Source: Cryptomeria japonica
Taxonomy: Eukaryota > Streptophyta > Pinopsida > Cupressales > Cupressaceae
Length of the DNA stretch: 64,000 nucleotides
Direction of reading: 5' to 3'
NCBI RefSeq assembly: GCF_030272615.1
Contig: NC_081406.1
Coordinates: 142,903,041 to 142,967,040, forward strand
The notes beneath the pieces are model-generated. The model ran no database searches. It saw nothing but the letters and a program-made list of their open reading frames with translations, and was not told the DNA's origin. A program made the translations under genes and the position numbers. Below are positions 11,494 to 22,745 of the stretch, piece after piece (positions within the stretch are counted from its first letter, which is position 1; each line of letters starts with the position of its first letter).

Positions 11494-14013
11494 TGTTGAA
11501 ATTGAGTTGTCATTGATGTCAACTGGTATAGTATGGCTATTAGTATAAGAGATGTATATGCAACACTATCATCGATCCATACTAGATGTGTTGTCTTTGA
11601 TGTCACCTAGTATTGTCGGTCAGCGGTAAGGGAGAGAATGTCATTCAACAAAATGGCCATTGGAGTCACTGGTACACAAGTTAGTGTTTGACTTGTGTTG
11701 GAGATATGGAAAGGAGACAGATATGATATAACAACCGGTAAATGATGACATCTACAAGAGAGCACAGTGATGGTTAGTTGATTGTGCTGGAGAGGGGGAA
11801 TGTTATCTAAATCACATCAACACTGGAAGAGAAGTATGTGCAGGCGACCGGTATGGTGTGTGGATGAAGAATAACATGACTACCATCAAATGAAGAGAAA
11901 ACTGATAGTAAGAGTGCCCAAACCAGATCACATATGCATGTTTGAAGATATGCTTCTCAAACAGGGAAGCCATATTGATGTAATGTCAGGTGCAGATGAT
12001 AAGGATCTAGTCCCACCGGTAAGTGGAACTTATCTCCTATTATGAAAAGTGTGCGTCATAGTTCTATAAGATAAGACATAAGAGTTAAAGACATGTGCTT
12101 GAAGTCTCACACCAGGTCTACCGATGAATCATGAAGATTCCTCGAGTGCATGAAATCAAAGATATGTACTGGATCGACAAAGAAGGCATAATGAGGTACC
12201 TGAACTGTAGAAGTGTGATTGGTTTGTCACCTTGACAAACCGATTGAGATATGGTCTGGGCTGATGATGAAGAAGACAAGGTTACAACAACTGCAGATAG
12301 AGAATACAACTAGTATGTAGATGCCTTAGAAGGAAATAGTTGAAGGTTGATGACATGGTGTAATCAAGGGTGCCTACCTGTAAGTATGAGAACTGGTGAG
12401 AGAGAAAAGAGGCTAAGTGATGTGCTCCTTTCTGATGAAGATGACCATGTGGTGGATTGATATGTTTGGTAACCGACAAAGGTGCTCCACCAAAAGAGAT
12501 GCCAAGTGTAAGGTGATGGCTGATCGGTTAGGGTATAACATGTAGGGTTAGTGAGGTAGTAGATGAACATGATAATGGAGCTAGTCAGTGATCCTATCCA
12601 GACCGACATAGAATACCTAGCAAAGATGGATTCTGACAAAGGGGCCACATGGAGGTGAAGTGGCATGCATGCACTAGTAGACATGTTGAGTCGATAAAGT
12701 ATCAGGCGGCGAGGTAGATGGTGACACGTTGACATTTATGTCAACTATGTGATTCACGAGACATGAAGTAGAGGTTTGCGACTCGAGGTCAGATGGACAA
12801 CAAAGATCCTGGTCAGACTGCTTGACTAGATTAAGGTAGTTAAAGAAAACTATGAGACTATTCTTGGTGATCAACCAAGAGATCCATTGATAGGTTATAT
12901 GCAGGTTGCTAAATGAGGAAGACATGTTTTGGAAGGCACGCCAATGACGAGATTGATTGACAAATTATAGTTCATCAACCAAGGGGATCAGATCTTGAGA
13001 GATCTGATTGGATTTTACTCGGCTCGAGCTCGAAGAAGAAACCCTAACCGCCCAAATGTTGAATTGGCTTTTAACAAGAAAACCAGTTTATAAATATGCA
13101 AGCCAAAATCGATGAGTCTTGTTGCTAGATGAGAGGGTATTACTACTAAAGAAGTGAAATCAATCAAGTGCTCACCAAAAAGAAGAAGAAAAGACTAATT
13201 GTGAGGAAGAATAGGGTTGAAGTGTTCAACCGACAACAAAGAGAGAACCGACAGTTAGCCATTGAGTTTGACAAAGGAGAAAACTTACAGTGATAGAACC
13301 GACAAAGAAGAATAACATAAGACTACAGAGAAGGAAAACAAAGAACCGATAGAGGGTAGTATTGGTAGAGAGGAGTAGTGTAGCAGTGAAAACCGACAGA
13401 GAGAAGAATTGACAGAGAGTGACCCGACAAATAGAGAATCGACAAAGAAGAAGAAGAGACTGAACTAGTGAAGGTGCAACAAAGAGTAAGGTTGCATTAG
13501 GTGATAAGATTGCAGCCACGTTAGGGTGAGCAGAGAACTGACATAGTATTGGAGAGAGGAGAACCAGTAGAGAGATTTGCAGAAGAGTTACAAAATTCAT
13601 TAGTAATAAGACTATTACTTTTGTAATTGAATATGTTCATTGAAGACCACTGAGTTGGAGCTCGATGCAGGGGTTGTAGCTCCTTGGGTTGGTGCTCTAA
13701 ATCAAGGGTGGGTGCTCCTTGGGTTGGTTCCCCAAACATTGTAATAAGAGTTTCATTGTGAGGCTGGTTTGGAGCAGTAGACTCCAACAACATTTCTGAC
13801 CGAGGTTTTTACCATCTTGGGTTTTCCTCATATATGCTAGTGTTATGTGATGTCCCTTTCATGTATGATTTCTTTTGTGTTAGTATCCCCTCTAATTGGT
13901 AAGTTATCTTTCTCTTAGATTTGATAACCAGTATACACACATAGGATAGTTAAAGGTAAATTTTTTGGAAACCACTGATTCACCCCCCTCTCAGTGGCAC
14001 ATTGTGTCTAATA
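11494..14013 (+). mobile_element. 3' LTR of element A
   Basis: This 2520 bp LTR begins TGTTGAAATTGA and ends GTGTCTAATA, followed at once by GCTAG. Its differences from the 5' LTR are spread along the whole length, and the purine-rich block has extra units. The PPT on its left and the target site on its right fix both ends. Confidence 0.9.
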
Positions 14014-14018
14014 GCTAG

Positions 14019-14852
14019 TAGTTGGACAATCAAAGTAGGTGAATTGCTCAAAGGAAATAAAAGAAGATAAGAGAAATAAAAGATAAGATGATAGACAACA
14101 ATGATGCTTGTTTGACTTGATAAGAAAATTTATCTTGGTGTGCAAGATTCTATCACTATTGTGACAAGAGATATCTTAGATGTAAATGTATTACTTTGGA
14201 CCTCTAAATAAATGAATATATTAGAGATAGTGTGAGATTAACATTGTGTGATGGTAATATACATCTATGATTAATTTATAGATTATTCATTCATTTTAAA
14301 AGTTTAATCTATAAAATCAAAAAACATAGCTACGAATAGAACTTTCCACACCTTAAATATAGACCACATAAAAGGTTCAATTATTAGATACATCTGTCTA
14401 TATGTAACTTATTATAAAGAGGACAATAAACAAGTAAAGGAAATGACTCGAGTGGTAGTGCTAAGGTTTTGGTTTCTTTGGTGATTGTGTTGAAGAAGGA
14501 ATGATGACACAGACAACAAGGATGAAGATATTGCTTTTATTTGTTGGTTTTGTGTTGGGTTCTCATTGGAGGGAGAGAATTGGTCAATATTTGGGCTATG
14601 TAGGGGATTTATCACCCTTGCATTTCATTTTCCCTCCTCACCCAAATTTCTTTCTAGCTTCCATTGTGTACATTGGAATAGTATTTTTCCTCTACTTATT
14701 CCCTAGTTGAGTTAACTTATTTGTCAATTTATACTAATAGGAAATTTCATTCTAATTCATTCATTTTACAAGTTTAATCAATAAAACTAAAAATGAAAAC
14801 TATTAATAAATGTAACTTCACCTTAAATATATGCCACATAGTAGGTCAAATT
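14019..14852. other. Spacer between A and B, with a ~115 bp direct repeat
   Basis: This DNA belonged to the same target as 5027-5951 before A inserted, and to the same target as 22746 onward before B inserted. It holds two diverged direct copies of about 115 bp (about 14270-14385 and 14740-14857), both with TTCATTCATTTTA and CCTTAAATATA followed by a CCACATA block. No protein is recognisable; short frames only. Confidence 0.55.
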
Positions 14853-14857
14853 ATTAT
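14853..14857. repeat. Target-site duplication ATTAT of element B (left)
   Basis: ATTAT stands before the TGTAAAGCGG edge at 14858 and again at 22741-22745 after the GATGCTACA edge. The exact match at both ends confirms the element limits. Confidence 0.9.
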
Positions 14858-16124
14858 TGTAAAGCGGAAAAATCGAACCCTAGTCATTCTCCCCTCCCCA
14901 ACCCCAAGGAGAGAGAAGGGAGAGTCATTAGGGTTGATGGTTTTCACTTAGGGGAGACTTTACATTCAAAAGAGGGGTTGAAACCCACAAGATCCAATCC
15001 CATGCAATGCAAGATTGGATTCTATATGAGTTTCAAGGGTTAAGACATCAAGGATACCCTCTTTTGTAAAGAATGTAGATAGAAAGATTGAACTAGGAAT
15101 GCATGTAAAGCAAGAAAGATTTGCTTATAAATAGAGATAGGGATATGGGATGAAGCTGCGGACCTGGAATTAGTAGTAAAATGTCAAGACGGTGCTGTTC
15201 TACAAATTTGGATGAAAGTTGATGGGACGATGGCGCCCGGCGTGCACACGGTCCTCCGAAAAATCTGCGAAATGAAGGGGGATCTGTTCATTTCTGCACA
15301 AGGATTCCAGATCTTCAATTACAGCCACGTACCTGCAACCTACACACAGAAAAGAGAGGACGATTGGGGGGTTAGGGATGAGGGGTTTGCCTTTAGGTCA
15401 AACCCTGGTTTTGGAATTAACCAAGAAATGAGAATGCTGTAAATGTAAATGTTTGTAATGTAAACAAGTACTGATACCTTGTTGTAAGAATGTTTGTATT
15501 CTTACATGCGAAGGTGTAATGTATGTAGTATGTTGTATGTTGTATGTGATCTCCTCTTCAATGGTTGAATCCTTGTCTTGAATGCAACACTTAGCCTTGA
15601 ATGGAGACTTAGAATGCTCAATTGCTTGAAGGAATGCTTGAATGCTTGGATGTTTGAATGTTTGAATATCGCTTTTGCCTTTTGCTTGCATATCTCCTTT
15701 TTTTTGACCTCCTCAAATGGGAGAGGAAATGTAGTTTATATACTATGATTTAGGGCTGATAGATTGATTTTCCCAACCTTAGGTCGACCAGGAAACATTA
15801 TTTTCCAATTTGCAAACTTAAAGACCCGATGCCCAAAAGAGACCGGGCCCAAAATAGGGCTAGGGACCAGGGCACTGTGCACCATGGTCCTAGGGGACCA
15901 GGGCACTGGGCACCCTATTCTTGAAGGACCAAGGCACTGGGCACCCTGGTCACACCTCTCGGAATAGCAGGGTGCAAGGAGGGATCAGGCCAGGGTGCAG
16001 AAAAATGCAGTTTTTGATGTCATGAACAAGTTTCGGGGTCTCCATTCAGGTTCCATGTTGCATTGCCATCGTGAAGACCCAAATGCAGTCAAAATTGCAA
16101 GTGTTGCAATTTTAGGATGCTACA
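14858..16124 (-). mobile_element. Left (3') LTR of element B
   Basis: In coding sense the LTR runs from TGTAGCATCC at 16124 to CCGCTTTACA at 14858. It contains the 33 bp GC-rich motif at 15224-15256, a TATATAAACTAC box on the minus strand near 15730-15742, and a short heptamer repeat (TTGTATG, about two units, near 15528-15545). It aligns with 21473-22740 with few differences. Confidence 0.95.
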
Positions 16125-16140
16125 TTTAGCCCCCACTTTA
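16125..16140 (-). other. Polypurine tract of element B
   Basis: The minus strand reads TAAAGTGGGGGCTAAA directly before the TGTAGCATCC start of the 3' LTR. Element C lacks this stretch because its inversion breakpoint removed it. Confidence 0.85.
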
Positions 16141-16864
16141 GCAGGAGTATAAGCGTATGCTCATACTTTCGGTAAAGTACAAGGAAACAACATTGAAAAA
16201 CTTTCACCACGTCAAGGAGGCAAGATACACTAAGCCCCCAATGGACTAAGGATCTTACGACTTCGATTGACAAAGTAAAAGGGAAGTTCACGAGGGAGAA
16301 CCATGACTGTCAGTAGTAAGGTTCCCTCACTATGAGTCATGCAAGAAAGATATCAAAAATTTTCAAGGCAAAGCTAAATTTGTCAAGAAATTTTCAAGTA
16401 TCCTGAAAAGATATGAACGGGATGTATGCCCCCCTACGTTAAAGCGATCGCACATGCCTCACCAGGGGTGATTGCTTTAAGGTAGTGATACATATAAGAA
16501 ATGAGAAAGGAGCACGTTATCACAAGGATTTAGCCCCCAAGTGTGAGACAAGCCCAAGGATAATAGACACAAAACACAAAGCACAAGGTGACTTTGCTTT
16601 CCTCGGGGTCAGTATGCTGTATGATAATTCATGTATATCATATGTATGTATGCATAATTGTTCTTCATTCCCCAATCAAGGAAGGTCACCTAGAAGAAGG
16701 GAACACATGTGTCTTTTGAGTCAACATGAGAGAGACCAAAAGAGATCTCAATGTTTTGCATCGTCCTCAAGTAGACAACACTAAGGACAACAAATAGAAG
16801 AATGAGAATAACACATAGAAGAAGTAACAAAAGAGAGGAGGAGAGAATCTGCTATGCTAATGAA
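16141..16864 (-). other. 3' non-coding part of element B with conserved inverted repeat
   Basis: No protein is recognisable between the gag-protease frame and the PPT. At 16439-16480 two 11-base arms (TTAAAGCGATC and GATTGCTTTAA, one G.T-type mismatch) flank a 20-base GC-rich loop. The same structure is kept in element C at 53385-53426. Confidence 0.65.
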
Positions 16865-19800
16865 CTAATCTAGCACGTCATCTACTCCTCGATCTTGCTG
16901 ATCAATATTTTGGGAAGGTAGGAAACACACTAGAGGAGGAACATCCAACACAACAGATGGAGCTATCACAAGATCCAAACAAGGGCTATGTTCATACCCC
17001 AAGCCATGGTGTTCTTGTCTAGGAGCTAGATTAAGTGCTTTAGAAAATTCATTAGATAGATGGTTATCAACATCAACATATTCATATTCACTATCAGAAT
17101 GAACAGGAGTAACATTAACATTTTCATCTATCAAGGTTTATAAAAATAGGATCTTTAACTCACACAGGATCAAGACCATCATGCACCTTATGTTCAGGAG
17201 ATTTCGGCTCAATCCTCAGCTGAGGAGAAAATGGAATAATATTAGTTGAAGGTGTTTTTGGGGATTGCAAAGTTTGATAAGTAGCTGCCTGAGCTCTAAG
17301 ATGACGCTTTCGTCGGCGTTCACGTGCAGAACGATTCCATCTAGTCTTAGTAGGAAGTTGCGAAGATTAAGGAGGAGGAATGTTCTCATCCTTATCACTT
17401 GGGTGTTTAGGTTGTGGTCTCTTAGGTTGAATAAGAGGAGAAGAGGAAGGTCTCTTCTCTCCATAAGAGGAAGGAGGAGGAACTACTCCATATAAGGGAG
17501 GAATATTTGGTTTAGGAAGGAGACCAAGTCCATCATGACGAGGAGGGATAGGTCTACTTTTAGGAAGTTTATTAATCATAGGCATAGTCACATCCATAGG
17601 GATGGGTTGGGAATCTTCTTGAGGAAAGACATTAGTTTTATCTTTCAAGGGAAGAACTTCCTTCTCAAGAACGATAGGAATTTCAAGTTTGGGTGTTCTA
17701 GGTTCACTTAGAGATAGGATCATATCTTTTTTCCACTTTTGATAAGATTTGAAAAGATGATCACTTCGCGGAGGAAGAGATTGGAATTGTTTAGGCCAAA
17801 AGTAATCAATAGGAACGCTAGAAGTTCTTTCAGCTGGTTTAAAGAGACTATGATTGACAGTAACAACTTCACCATTATGGGGAAATTTCAAACACTTGTG
17901 AATAGGAGAAGCAATAGCTTTCATGGAAGACAGCCAAGGATAGCCTAGCTTCACACGAAATTGTTCGGATGATGGAATAATAGCAAAGTCCACATCAAGG
18001 GATTTGTTATGGACCTCAATGGGTAATGTAATAGAACCAATTGTAGGAGAAGAAAATGCATCAAATAGTTTCACAACCACATTTGTTTCATCATAGATCA
18101 CTTGATTCAATTGCAAAGTAAAAAGAAATTCTTCAGTAATGATATTAACCATACAAGAAGGATCAATAAGAACTCCACGGCAAGGTGTATTCTTGACTTT
18201 TGCAACTATATATAAAGGACCATCAGGTGCCCTGATAGTTTCACTGGAATCAAAGGTGATGGAAGGTTCTTTAGGGATTTTCTGCTGCTCTACAAAGTTA
18301 ATCACATTCGGAGTCATAGACACAAGATCATCAGGTGAGACAGAGGAATCAGTAGTATCAATTGCATTAGAGGTATGAGAAGGTAATGGATCAGTAAAAA
18401 TCTTAATATTTTGGTTAGGAGGAGCTACAAATGTGTTGCCTTTATCATTCACTCCAGAAACATAAATAGTATTATTATCAATCAAATCTTGAATTTTACC
18501 CTTTAAAGCAAAACATTTTTCAATATCATGCCCAGGATGACGATGAAATTCACAAAAAGATTTGTTATCAAAATAGGGTGAATTAATCTTTGCAGGATCT
18601 ATTTGCCTTATAGGAGGAAGAGTAAGCACATTTTGTTCCAATAACTTATTCATAATACTATGCAATGATTCATTCAAAGGAGTAAACTTTCTTTCTTTCT
18701 TGAAAAACTTAGAAATAGGAGGCACACCTGATGCCGCATTCACATTGTTGTTGATGATGTTTTCATTGAATTTAATGGACTCTCTATTCAGTTTAAACTT
18801 CCCAAATGGTTGTTGACTACTATCACCCTTATCACTTGGAGCCATAGGATTTGCTTGTTCCATTTGACTCACAGTCAGTTGATAATTGTGAAGAGTTGCG
18901 CACAACTGTTGGAAAGAAGTAAACTCAGAAAATAGGAGTTTTTCTCTAATATCTTTTTGTAAATTAGAAATAAAGATTCTTTGAATATCATTGTTAGGCA
19001 CTGGAAAAGAAATTTGAGCATACAAATGCTTATATCTACCAATGAAATCAGTCACTTTTTCTTTAACACCTTGTTTACAATGCATTAAATCAATCAAAGT
19101 AACTTTAGGACTTATATTGTTTTGAAATTGTTGAATGAAAGCATTTGCAAGTTGTTCGAAAGAAGTAATAGAATAGGAAGGCAACGAGCAATACCATTGT
19201 AGGGCTTTATCTCTTAATGTTCTAGTAAACAGTTTTGCAAGCAACCTTTGGTCATAAGCAAAATCAGTACATATTGTTTGAAAGGTCTTAACATGTGTTA
19301 AAGGATCACCCTTACCATTATAAAGCTCCAAATGCAGAATTTCAACATGTTTAGGGGGGATAGCTCGAACAATGTCAAGAGAAAGTGGGCTCGCAACATC
19401 AAATGTGGGCACACTAAACTTAGGTTGATTCATAGAGGCAATTTGTTGCTGTAAAGAAGAAACAATTTGTGCAAGATTGTTAATAGTCGCTTCAGTTGAA
19501 GAGTTCATATTAGACGTGTTAGATTGTGATGGAGGTGTTATGTTATTGAAAGAAGGTAGAGAGTAAGGTGGTGGGACACTATGATAGTTAGTCATAGGAG
19601 ATGATTGGACAGGAGGAACACTACAAGGAGGAATGGAAGGGTTAAATGAATTGCCCCCTTGCGTCATGTTCATTTGTGGAGATATAATAGGGACACTCAT
19701 TGAAGGAACGAATGAAGAAGTCGGATTGAATGAAGGAAGAGGGTTGATTGAAGAAGAGGGATTGCCCCCATGACTAGTGATCATAGGAGGAATGTCTTGT

Positions 19801-20289
19801 GTTGAAGTAGTCATTATGTTTGATGTGAAAGTAGGTATACTAGCAATAGGAGTTGTCAAAGGAATAGAATGATTAACTTGAGTAGGAGGTTGTGTATAAC
19901 CTAAGGTTTTGGCACAACTCTTCATAGGCATCACATTCGAATCCACAATGTGTGCAATACCACGTAAAATATCAATTCCATTCTTATCACTTTGAACCAT
20001 ACGTTTTAGACCCTCAATTAATGAAAGAGCTTCGCTATCGAGGTATTATTGAGACATCCATTGTCGAAAATCATCAAATTGGTTATCCAATTTTGAAAGT
20101 TGTTCTATAGAAACCTCATGGAGAGCTTCTTCATCATTAAGAGGATTTAGAGGAATTACCCATGTCCTCGTTAAAAAGGCCATTCAAATTAGGTTCCATC
20201 TCCTCAGTAATTAAACCTTGGAAAGACTTAATTCTAAGGCTTTGTCTAACGAGAATAGTGTAAGTAGGGCTTATTGTTGTAAAACTCAT
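16865..20289 (-). pseudogene. Gag-protease polyprotein of element B
   Basis: The start is the ATG at 20289, by alignment with C. The first part is broken by a one-base insertion near 20145 and a TAA near 20046; 20000-17367 is then open for 877 codons. Order: Pro/Ser/Asn-rich N-terminus; retrotransposon gag core (about 18850-19330, LELYNGKGDPLTHVKTFQ, ALQWYCSLPSYSI); zinc-binding motif FCEFHRHPGHDIEKCFALK (C-x2-H-x4-H-x4-C) near 18520-18560; retropepsin-like fold (about 17860-18200, GVLIDPSCMVNI, LGYPWLSSM); Pro-rich tail. The position of the aspartic protease D-S/T-G triad reads D-P-S, so protease activity is doubtful. CAA to TAA ends the open part at 17367; the tail (DVDNHLSNEFSKAL) continues in another frame to 16865. 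Confidence 0.9.
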
Positions 20290-21472
20290 GCACTAAAGAG
20301 AGAGAGAGAAGATTTTGAATTTTAGAGGTAGCAAATTTCAATAAAATCAGCCAATCTCCTAGATTTAAGCTGTTAAATGCAATCAGGACAATCTCCCGAA
20401 ATTTCGGAAAAAATGTCCGGGACTGTGGCGAACGGAGTGCACACGGTCCTCGCAACTTTTTTTGAAATTTTTAGGGATGAAAGTTATGATGATTTTAAAG
20501 CTAATCTGAAAAAATTGAGTGATTTTACGATCTGTAAATAGGCCAAATTAAAGTTGCAATCTCAAAATTGAACCCTACCAAGATTGTTGAAAAATGCAAA
20601 ATTTGAATTTTGAAAAAGAGAGGGAAACTGAAATTTTGAATTTTATGATTTTAGAAGGAATACCAAAAGCAATGCAGGTTTTGAAATTTAAAAATTGACT
20701 CAATTTCATGCAAAATTCAATTTTGAAAGTGGAAATCAAAGTTGTTGCAATTAAACACTTAATTTCAAAAGTCACAAATTGTAAAAATTCGAATAAAGCA
20801 CTGAAATTTCGAATGAATGCCAACACACTTTTTAGATTTAGGACTGTAAGAAACACAATTTTGACATGAATTTTGATTTCAACAATTTTTGAATGATTAT
20901 AAGCCTTAATCCAAGCAATCACTAGACCAACTTTGACTTTAATTTTGAAAGTGTTAGAATTGATAAAATCAGCCAAAATTCTGGATTTTAGCAGAAAAAT
21001 ATAGTAAGATCTAGCTCTCGAAATTTCGGAAAAAATGTCGGGGACAATGGCGCTCAGGGTGCACACGGTCCTCGCAACTTTTTTCCAAATTTTCAGGGAT
21101 GAAAGATATTGTGATTTTATTGCGGAATCCCAAGTTACAGCCGATTTGGAAGTGTTTTGATTAGTGAAATTATCAGTCAAAGGTTGAATCAAGAAGGTCT
21201 TAAAAATTAGGGTTTTGACATTTAACCACTTAATTTTCATAATTAAAGCACAAATATGAATTGACAATTTGCAATAGAAGGGTAGATCTAAAACAAGCAT
21301 TAACAATTAAACATTTCACAAGTTTAATTACTTAAAAAGAAAATTTTAGGGTTTTTATGCAATCAACCTCTAAAATTTGCAAAAGATCAAACATGGAAAT
21401 TGAGGAAAGCAAAATTTTCAGTTCTAATCATGAATAATCAGAATGAGGATGTTCACGTTGAGTTCACCAAAA
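20290..21472 (-). other. Leader of element B with two 33 bp GC-rich motifs
   Basis: The ~1.18 kb untranslated leader is AT-rich except for two direct copies of a GC-rich block at 20419-20451 and 21041-21073. Each lies within a repeat of about 100-150 bp (AAAATC, CTTTCATCCCT, AAAAAAGTTG, motif, CATTTTTTCCGAAATTTCGG in coding sense). A third copy is in each LTR. A 243-codon frame (20575-21306, minus) spans the leader, but its Ile/Lys/Phe/Ser-rich composition and its disruption in C make it doubtful as a gene. Confidence 0.7.
21453..21472 (-). other. Primer-binding site of element B
   Basis: Directly inside the 5' LTR the minus strand reads TTTTGGTGAACTCAACGTGA. The TGG that normally pairs with a tRNA CCA end is three bases in. 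The same block (TTTTGGTGAACCCAATGTGA) follows the sense LTR edge in C at 48406. I cannot name the tRNA from sequence alone. Confidence 0.6.
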
Positions 21473-22740
21473 TGTAAATGGGAAAAATCGAACCCTAGTC
21501 ATTCTCCCCTCCCCAACCCCAAGGAGAGAGAAGGGAGAGTCACTAGGGTTGATGGTTTTCACTTAGGGGAGACTTTACATTCAAAAGAGGGGTTGAAACC
21601 CACAAGATCCGATCCCACGCAATGAAAGATTGGATTCTATATGAGTTTCAAGGGTTAAGACATCAAGGATACCCTCTTTTGTAAAGAATGTAGATAGAAA
21701 GATTGAACTAGGAATGCATGTAAAGAAAGAAAGATTCGCTTATAAACAGAGATAGGGATATGGGATGAAGCTGCGGACTTGGAATTAGCAGTAAAATGTC
21801 GAGACGGTGTTGTTCTGCAAATTTAAGCGAAAGTTGATGGGACGATGGCGCCCAGCGTGCAAACGGTCCTCCGAAAAATCTGCAAAATGAAGGGGGATCT
21901 GTTCGTTTCTGCACAAGGATTCCAGATCTTCAATTATAGCCGCGTACCTGCAACTTACACACAGAAAAGAGAGGATGATTGGGGGGTTAGGGATGAGGGG
22001 TTTGCCTTTAGGTCAAACCCCAGTTTTGGAATTAACCAAGAAATGAGAATGTTGTAAATGTAAATGTTTGTAATGTAAACAAGTACAGATACCTTGTTGT
22101 AAGAATGTTTGTATTCTTACATGCGAAGGTGTAATGTATGTAGTATGTTGTATGTTGTATGTGATCTCCTCTTCAATGGTTGAATCCTTGTCTTGAATGC
22201 AACACTTAGCCTTGAATGGAGACTTAGAATGCTCAATTGCTTGAAGGAATGCTTGAATGCTTGGATGTTTGAATGTTTGAATATCGCTTTCGCCTTTTGC
22301 TTGCATATCTCCTTTTTTTTGACCTCCTCAAATGGGAGAGGAAATGTAGTTTATATACTTATCAATTAGGGCTGATAGACTGATTTTACCGACCTTAGGC
22401 CGACCAGGAAACATTATTTTCCAATTTGCAAACTTAAAGACCCGATGCCCAAAAGAGACCGAGCCCAAAATAGGGCCAGGGACCAGGGCGCTGGGTGCCA
22501 TGGTCCTGGGGGACCAGGATGCTAGGCGCCCTAGTCCTAAAGGACCAGGGCACTGGGCGCCCTGGTCCCACCTCCCGGAACAGCAGGGTGCAAGGAGGGA
22601 TTAGGCCAGGGTGCAGAAAAATGCAGTTTTTGATGTCATGAACAAGTTTCGAGGTCTCCATTCAGGTTCCGTGTTGCATCGCCATCGTGAAGACCCAAAT
22701 GCTGTCGAAATTGCAAGTGTTGTAATTTTAGGATGCTACA
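21473..22740 (-). mobile_element. Right (5') LTR of element B
   Basis: In coding sense this is the promoter-bearing 5' LTR, from TGTAGCATCC at 22740 to the PBS side at 21473, where CCGCTTTACA has become CCCATTTACA. It carries the 33 bp motif at 21839-21871 and the minus-strand TATA box at about 22348-22360. Confidence 0.95.
22348..22360 (-). promoter_or_regulatory. Candidate TATA box of the B LTR
   Basis: The minus strand reads AAGTATATAAACT followed by ACATTTCC. The block is kept in all LTR copies of this family (left B LTR near 15730, left C LTR near 47293, right C piece near 53720). That conservation and its position in U3 support a promoter role. Confidence 0.45.
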
Positions 22741-22745
22741 ATTAT

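Larger units (their letters stand above)
5957..14013 (+). mobile_element. Element A: long-LTR, gag-only retrotransposon
   Basis: An 8057 bp element with two LTRs (2458 and 2520 bp), a tRNA-iMet-type PBS, a purine tract and 5 bp target sites. The internal part is only 3079 bp: about 2 kb of broken Copia-like gag, then about 0.95 kb with no recognisable protein. No protease, integrase or reverse transcriptase motif was found on either strand, so it fits the terminal-repeat-with-GAG type of non-autonomous element. Both LTRs begin TGTTG and end CTAATA rather than the usual CA. The LTRs differ at many positions, so the insertion is old. Confidence 0.9.
14858..22740 (-). mobile_element. Element B: gag-protease Ty3/Gypsy-type element
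   Basis: A 7883 bp element coded on the minus strand, with near-identical LTRs (1267 and 1268 bp), a PBS next to the right LTR, a PPT next to the left LTR and ATTAT target sites. The 5348 bp interior holds a ~1.2 kb leader, one gag-protease reading frame and ~0.74 kb of 3' non-coding sequence. No reverse transcriptase, RNase H or integrase is present, so it is non-autonomous. The gag knuckle pattern resembles plant Tat/Ogre-type elements. The close LTR match suggests a fairly recent insertion. Element C at 46.4-54.1 kb belongs to the same family. Confidence 0.95.
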
